Below are positions 31,665 to 36,291 of a DNA stretch of 36,291 nucleotides, one piece after another. The translations under genes and the position numbers were made by a program. Below the pieces are notes generated by a model. It searched no databases and was not told where the DNA came from. It worked only from the letters and a program-made list of their open reading frames with translations. Position 1 is the first letter of the stretch. Every line of letters starts with the position of its first letter. Origin of the DNA: an uncultured Collinsella sp. (GTDB taxonomy: Bacteria > Actinomycetota > Coriobacteriia > Coriobacteriales > Coriobacteriaceae); NCBI GenBank assembly GCA_900549085.1, contig URMO01000018.1, positions 1 to 36,291 on the forward strand, read 5' to 3'.

Positions 31665-32639
31665 TTAGCCCAGGACACGGGCCATGCGCGTCTTGAACTC
31701 GGACAGGAAGCGCGGGGCGTCGACGGTCAGCGCCACGAGTGCGCCCTTGTCGGGGTCGGCCACACGGCGCTCATCGCAGATGGTGCGGCCGCGATACTCG
31801 CCCAGCAGATCAACACGCAGATTGCAGCCGAGCGCACCCACGAGCGTGGGGTCGATCGCCACGGCAACGGCCAGCGGATCGTGCAGCGCACAACCACCCA
31901 GGTAGGGGGCGTTCATCTCGTACGAGCCAATGTAGTGCTCGACCATGCTCGCAAACGCGCAACCGGCCATGGTGCCCGAGCCCGTCCAACCGGCGATGTC
32001 GCGACGCGTGAGCACCACGCGATGCGTCACATCCAGACCCACCATAGTGAGCTTGCGGCCCGAACGCAGCACGGCATCGGCCGCCTCAGGATCGCTTGCC
32101 ATGTTGGCCTCGGCGCCCGCGCTCACGTTTCCGGGCACGGTAAGCGCACCGCCCATCACCACCACGCGACCGATAGACATCATCGCCGCCGCATCGCGCT
32201 CCAAGGCAAGTGCCAGGTTGGAGAGCGGACCGGTCGCCACGTAGATTAGATCGGGGCCATAGGTGCGCGCGGCATCGATCAGATAATCGACCGCCGCGTT
32301 ACCGTCGACCGACGTCGCCCCCACCGGCTCGTACGGCGACGCGGGCACGCTCGCCCCGCCAATGCCGTTCTTGCCGTGGATGAGCGTGGTGGACGCCGGC
32401 GGCGTATAGGGCTCAGTCGCCTTAATGGGACGATCGGCGCCCAGGTACACCGGAACCTCGGGGCGACCCAGCAGATCGAGCACCGCCAGGCAGTTGTGCG
32501 CCGATTGCTCGACGCGCACGTTGCCAAAACACGTGGTGATGCCCACCAGCTCCACCTCGGGGCTCGCAATGGCATAGGCAAGCGCCATCGCATCGTCCAC
32601 ACCCATATCCAGATCAAGGATCAGCTTCTTGGTTGCCAT
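31665..32639 (-). CDS. Nucleoside hydrolase (IunH/Rih family)
   Basis: A 324-residue cytoplasmic enzyme that splits nucleosides into ribose and free base. The Ca2+ site DLDMGVDD lies at 9-16. Asn171, Glu178 and Asn179 in GNVSAGAEAN bind ribose, and His253/Asp254 in CALHDPLAV are the catalytic and metal residues. The length is normal. It starts 4 nt after the ribokinase stop codon, so the two genes are one operon: hydrolase releases ribose, ribokinase phosphorylates it. Purine or pyrimidine preference cannot be read from the sequence. Confidence 0.93.
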   Translation of the reverse strand: MATKKLILDLDMGVDDAMALAYAIASPEVELVGITTCFGNVRVEQSAHNCLAVLDLLGRPEVPVYLGADRPIKATEPYTPPASTTLIHGKNGIGGASVPASPYEPVGATSVDGNAAVDYLIDAARTYGPDLIYVATGPLSNLALALERDAAAMMSIGRVVVMGGALTVPGNVSAGAEANMASDPEAADAVLRSGRKLTMVGLDVTHRVVLTRRDIAGWTGSGTMAGCAFASMVEHYIGSYEMNAPYLGGCALHDPLAVAVAIDPTLVGALGCNLRVDLLGEYRGRTICDERRVADPDKGALVALTVDAPRFLSEFKTRMARVLG

Positions 32640-32643
32640 TGTT

Positions 32644-33639
32644 CTACTCCGCTTCTCCGTCTTGTACTAAATCGTCTAAATCAAACACGCGCTCAACTTC
32701 GGCACGCGTGGGAATCGACTGCTGAGCGCCCAGACGCGACACCGTCACTGCCGAGGCGCGAGCACCCGCGGCCATGCACTCAAAGAGCGGCAAGCCCTCT
32801 AGGCGAGCCGCGGCAAGCGCACCGATAAACGTATCGCCCGCGGCCGTGGTATCGACTACCGTGCTCGAAAGCGCCGGCATGCGCAGCAGCTCACCGCCAT
32901 CGCCGAGCGTAACAGACCCGGCGCCGCCCAGCGTGATGACCGCAGCTCCGGCACCCTTGGCGAGCAAGGCATTGAGCGCCGCGACGCAGCTCGCATCATC
33001 CGCGGGCAAGATGCCCGTCAGCACCTGGCACTCGGTCTCGTTGGGACAGACCAGGTCGACCGCAGGCCAGACCTCCGCAGGCAACTCGCAGGCAGGCGCT
33101 GGATTAAAGACCGTATAGAACCCCAGCTCGTGAGCACAAACAAGTGCCTCGGCCGTCGCCGCAAGGTCGCATTCGCCCTGGGCGATAAAGACGCTTCCGG
33201 CAGCCGGGGCGATCTCGTTGGCGTCGCCGTCGAGCTCATCGGCCACCAGACGTCTCAGCGCGCAGGCCACATCCTCACCCGTAAGCGCGTGGTTGGCGCC
33301 CGGTGACAGCACGATGCGGTTGTCGCCCTCGCAGCGAATGATGGTCGCCGTTCCCGTCTCCACGTCATCGCGAAGCGCCACGAACTCAACGTCCACGCCG
33401 GCATCCTGAAGCCCCGCCACGAGCGCATCGCCAAACGCATCGCGCCCGACCGCGCCAATCATGCACGTGCGCGCACCCATGCGCGCGGCGGCGACGGCCT
33501 GGTTAGCACCCTTACCACCGGCGTTGGTGATAAAACCGCTGCCGTCGACGGTCTCGCCCGCGCGCGGCATGCGCTCGCACGCCACCGAAAGGTCCATGTT
33601 CATGCTGCCGAACACCGCAACAATGCCGTTGTCTGCCAT
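32644..33639 (-). CDS. rbsK: Ribokinase (PfkB family)
   Basis: A 331-residue cytoplasmic kinase that makes ribose-5-phosphate. GSMNMDLSVACERMPRAGET near the start and GGKGANQAVAAARMG at 41-55 bind the sugar. NPAPA near 179 and CPNETECQVLTG are typical of RbsK. The anion hole and catalytic base Asp269 lie in TTAAGDTFIGAL. The ATG at 33639 has GAGGAGG 5 nt upstream. It is first in an operon with the nucleoside hydrolase. A palindrome GTTCAC-N6-GTGAAC lies 76 nt upstream and may be the operator. No ribose transporter is nearby, supporting a nucleoside salvage role. Confidence 0.93.
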   Translation of the reverse strand: MADNGIVAVFGSMNMDLSVACERMPRAGETVDGSGFITNAGGKGANQAVAAARMGARTCMIGAVGRDAFGDALVAGLQDAGVDVEFVALRDDVETGTATIIRCEGDNRIVLSPGANHALTGEDVACALRRLVADELDGDANEIAPAAGSVFIAQGECDLAATAEALVCAHELGFYTVFNPAPACELPAEVWPAVDLVCPNETECQVLTGILPADDASCVAALNALLAKGAGAAVITLGGAGSVTLGDGGELLRMPALSSTVVDTTAAGDTFIGALAAARLEGLPLFECMAAGARASAVTVSRLGAQQSIPTRAEVERVFDLDDLVQDGEAE

Positions 33640-33714
33640 GGAAACCTCCTCGTCTGCGGGCCTTGCACCCACCGTCGACCGTCGATTGCGCGCCTTCGCA
33701 CCTCTATAACTTTA

Positions 33715-33732
33715 GTTCACTTTGATGTGAAC
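33715..33732. promoter_or_regulatory. Palindromic operator candidate, rbsK promoter
   Basis: GTTCAC (33715-33720) and GTGAAC (33727-33732) form a perfect inverted repeat with a 6-nt spacer in the gap between the divergent rbsK and acyltransferase genes. The sequence differs from the GTAAAC sites, so another regulator is likely. Confidence 0.5.
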
Positions 33733-33825
33733 GCGCCCTTGAGGTTGCGCCAGCAGCAAGCATTCACAGGAGCAGGCAGCTACAATGAATATGTGCTGAT
33801 TATTCTCGTCATTGGATGATGTTTT

Positions 33826-36042
33826 ATGGAACAATTCCCACAATCGAGCCTACGCGGCCCGCGCCGCGCGCCCGATAACCAGGCGCCGCACGAACGCCCG
33901 CGCGCCGACCGCCGCACCGGCGAGCCACGACGCGGCCCGGTCCCGCATCGAACGCCCGCCAACAAGGACGCCCGCACCAACAGCGCCGCAAAAGAACAGG
34001 CACCCGCTCGCCCCAAGTCCCGCTACATTCCTGCGCTCGACGGTCTGCGTACGCTCGCCGTCGTCGCGGTGGTGCTCTATCACCTCAACCTCACGTGGGC
34101 TCAGGGCGGCCTGCTCGGCGTCACGATCTTCTTTGTGCTTTCGGGCTATCTGATCACGCGCCTGCTGCTCAACGAAGTCGCTAAGACCGGCCGCATCGAT
34201 CTTAAGAGCTTCTGGATTCGCCGCATCCGTCGCCTGGTCCCCGCCGTGGTAACGGTAGTGTTCGTGACCTGCGCGCTGTGCACCATCTTTAACCACGTGA
34301 TGCTCACCAAGATGCGCCCCGACATCCTGCCGTCGCTGCTGTTCTTCAACAACTGGTGGCAGATTGCCCAAAACGTCTCGTACTTCAATGCTCTGGGCGA
34401 CCCCTCGCCGCTCACGCACTTTTGGTCGCTTGCCATCGAGGAACAGTTCTACCTGATTTGGCCGCCACTGCTGTTTGCCATGGTATCCATGCATGTGAGC
34501 AAGCCCAACACGCGCCGCGTGGTTCTGGGCCTTGCCGCGGTATCTGCCCTCGCCATGATGGTGCTTTACAACCCTGCCGCCGACCCCAGCCGCGTGTACT
34601 ACGGCACCGACACCCGCGTGTTCTCGCTGCTACTGGGTGCTTGGATGGCCTTTATCCCCGATCGCGACCTGGCGCCGGTGCGTCTCGCACATCGTTTGGG
34701 GCTCAATCGCCTGGCTGGCGCCGCCAAGCGCGGCAAGAGCGCCGAGGGCAAGCCTGGCGAGAAGGCCGACGAATCAGCCGAGACCGCCCCGGCACAGCCG
34801 AGCGCCCTCGTGCGTTTTTGGTCCTCGCCCGCATCCATCGATGTGTTGGGCGTCGTGGGCCTGGTTGGCCTTGCCGCCATGGTCGCGCTCACCAACGGCT
34901 ACACCGCGTTCCAGTATCGCGGCGGCACGCTGTTATGCTCCATCCTCACGCTCATGGTCATCGCGGCCTGCGTGCAGCCCCAGGGAATGGTTGCCCGCGT
35001 GCTGTCCGCCGAGCCGCTCGTGTGGGTTGGCAAGCGCTCGTACAGCATCTACCTGTGGCACTATCCGCTGCTGTTGCTCATGAACCCGGTCGCTAACATC
35101 AACGATACGCCGTGGTGGCAGTACATTTTGCAGGTACTTGTGGTGGTCGCCGTAGCCGAGTGTTCCTATCGCTTTATCGAAACGCCGTTTAGGAAGGGTG
35201 CCTTCGGCCGCACCGTCGCCGAATTCCGCGATGGCACCACCACGCCCGCCAACTGGGCACGCGCACACGCCCCTGTCTGCGCAGCCTGTGCTGTCGTGTT
35301 GGTCGTTGCGCTGGGCGGCCTGATTTTTGTGCCCGAGACGTCTGCGCTGAGCGGCGAGGGCGCCGAAGTTCTGAACAAAGAAGCCAAAAACACCGCGCCC
35401 ACCGACCAGCAGGCGGCCGACGACACCGACAAGGACAACGACGGCTTCCCCGATGGCTCCTACGACCTGTTGATGATCGGTGACTCCGTGTCGCTGCGCG
35501 CCGTTGATTCCTTTGACGGCGTGTTCCCGCACAGCCATATCGATGCCGAAAAGGGCCGCCAGTTTGATGCGGGCCGCGCGACATTTGAGGGCTATATCCA
35601 GCAGAACCTTGCCGGCAAGATCGTGGTCTTTGCCCTGGGTACCAACGGTTTGGTAACGGACGCCCAGGTCGACGCGATCATGGCCGACGCCGGTGAGCAG
35701 CGTATTGTCGTGTTTGTAAACACGCGTAGCCCGCAGCCGTGGGTCGGGTCCACGAACCAGGCCATCGCCAACGCCGCCACGCGCTACAAGAATGTACGCG
35801 TTATCGACTGGTACGGGTACAGCGCCAACCGCAACGACCTGTTTGACGGCGACGGCACGCACCTGTCGGCCACCGGCGTATCCGAGTACCTCAATCTCAT
35901 CCACGATGCAGTCAAGAAAGACCTACCCGTGCACCCCGAGGACCACGTCAACGATCCGCAGCCGGCAGCCGTCAAGTCGGCCGCCGACGCACTCGTCAAT
36001 GCCCTCGCCTACAAGCCACACAAGCTGGGTACCGACAAGTAA
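33826..36042 (+). CDS. OatA-like O-acetyltransferase (acyltransferase_3 + SGNH)
   Basis: A 738-residue membrane enzyme that probably moves acetyl groups across the membrane onto a cell-wall or surface glycan. A basic, Pro/Arg-rich cytoplasmic tail covers residues 1-65. The acyltransferase_3 domain follows with YIPALDGLRTLAVVAVVLYH, FFVLSGYLITRLLL and HFWSLAIEEQFYLIWP and about ten membrane helices, with an Ala/Glu-rich loop near 300-325. An external SGNH domain ends the protein: nucleophile Ser554 in GDSVSLR, and Asp676 and His679 in DGTHLS. This is the layout of OatA, which O-acetylates peptidoglycan MurNAc and gives lysozyme resistance; other glycans are possible. The ribosome-binding site is weak (GGATG). 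Confidence 0.88.
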   Translation: MEQFPQSSLRGPRRAPDNQAPHERPRADRRTGEPRRGPVPHRTPANKDARTNSAAKEQAPARPKSRYIPALDGLRTLAVVAVVLYHLNLTWAQGGLLGVTIFFVLSGYLITRLLLNEVAKTGRIDLKSFWIRRIRRLVPAVVTVVFVTCALCTIFNHVMLTKMRPDILPSLLFFNNWWQIAQNVSYFNALGDPSPLTHFWSLAIEEQFYLIWPPLLFAMVSMHVSKPNTRRVVLGLAAVSALAMMVLYNPAADPSRVYYGTDTRVFSLLLGAWMAFIPDRDLAPVRLAHRLGLNRLAGAAKRGKSAEGKPGEKADESAETAPAQPSALVRFWSSPASIDVLGVVGLVGLAAMVALTNGYTAFQYRGGTLLCSILTLMVIAACVQPQGMVARVLSAEPLVWVGKRSYSIYLWHYPLLLLMNPVANINDTPWWQYILQVLVVVAVAECSYRFIETPFRKGAFGRTVAEFRDGTTTPANWARAHAPVCAACAVVLVVALGGLIFVPETSALSGEGAEVLNKEAKNTAPTDQQAADDTDKDNDGFPDGSYDLLMIGDSVSLRAVDSFDGVFPHSHIDAEKGRQFDAGRATFEGYIQQNLAGKIVVFALGTNGLVTDAQVDAIMADAGEQRIVVFVNTRSPQPWVGSTNQAIANAATRYKNVRVIDWYGYSANRNDLFDGDGTHLSATGVSEYLNLIHDAVKKDLPVHPEDHVNDPQPAAVKSAADALVNALAYKPHKLGTDK

Positions 36043-36065
36043 CGCGCAGCCAAATCCGCTTACAC

Positions 36066-36109
36066 CCGCAGGGGGGGCGTCGGCCACGGCCGACGCCCCC
36101 CCCCTGCGG
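36066..36109 (+). terminator. Very GC-rich hairpin after the acyltransferase gene
   Basis: GCGTCGGCC (36077-36085) pairs with GGCCGACGC (36088-36096), and the flanking CCGCAGGGGGG/CCCCCCTGCGG extend the stem to about 20 bp with slippage in the G/C run. No T-run follows directly; CCTTTTG comes about 20 nt later. Confidence 0.75.
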
Positions 36110-36241
36110 CAGTTAGGGACGCTCCTTTTGTACCGGCACCTGGAGGCCTTGGCGCAACCGATGAAGACCTCTACGGATGAATTCCAAGCCGCTCCGCCGC
36201 TCCAGACATCGTTTCCGGTAGCGCACAGAGATGTGGTGTAA

Positions 36242-36263
36242 GAGGCGGGGCATGCCCCGCCTC
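36242..36263. repeat. 22-bp perfect palindrome at the window end
   Basis: GAGGCGGGGCA (36242-36252) is followed at once by its exact reverse complement, with no loop. A second small inverted repeat, CCCTTTC/GAAAGGG, follows at about 36267-36281. The stretch 36110-36291 otherwise shows no gene that I can support. Confidence 0.7.
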
Positions 36264-36291
36264 CGCCCTTTCTTGAAAGGGAGGGGACACC

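Overview
The window looks like chromosomal DNA of a high-GC, Gram-positive anaerobe of the Coriobacteriia, most like Collinsella. That assignment is an inference from the GC-rich codon use, the phosphotransferase (PTS) sugar economy, LuxS, the 7TM-sensor/LuxR-type signalling genes and the many short hairpin repeats between genes. No rRNA, tRNA, CRISPR array, transposase or phage gene was seen.

Layout. 1-4080: pyrE (minus), then an MgtA-type Mg2+ P-type ATPase preceded by a 23-codon ORF with a very strong Shine-Dalgarno and a repeat hairpin. 4081-8238 (minus): a ROK sugar kinase, a DUF4038 (apiosidase-like) glycosidase and a PTS EIIBC permease. 8239-11840: an operator-rich divergent promoter region, then a cytoplasmic Ser esterase and a DUF1593/Sde182-type protein (both plus), separated by a 123-nt hairpin. 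12085-16383 (plus): a zinc-ribbon/SPFH membrane cassette resembling Bacillus YdjG/YdjI, plus a lipoprotein. 16493-20488 (minus): a sensor operon with a frameshifted 7TM sensor, a histidine kinase and a LuxR-type regulator. 20631-22061: a GH1 6-phospho-beta-glucosidase. 22213-23746: an AAA ATPase gene between duplicated repeats and beside a relic of a DUF4867 gene. 23747-31437 (minus): an intact DUF4867 gene, luxS, then an operon of isomerase, split transketolase and FGGY kinase under a LacI-family regulator. 31665-33639 (minus): ribokinase and nucleoside hydrolase. 33826-36042 (plus): an OatA-like O-acetyltransferase.

How the genes fit together. The isomerase-transketolase-kinase operon, the LacI gene and the PTS/esterase intergenic region all carry GTAAAC/GTTTAC half-sites, so a single regulon is likely. 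It would import a small glycoside by PTS, cleave it in the cytoplasm (DUF4038 glycosidase, esterase, perhaps the GH1 enzyme), isomerise and phosphorylate the released sugar, and split it with a dedicated two-subunit transketolase. Apiosidase-like GH plus FGGY kinase plus two-subunit transketolase matches the known logic of D-apiose catabolism; this is a hypothesis.

The second theme is non-coding. At least five families of short inverted repeats lie between genes. In two families the stems differ in sequence between copies but remain complementary, while the loop or core is conserved.
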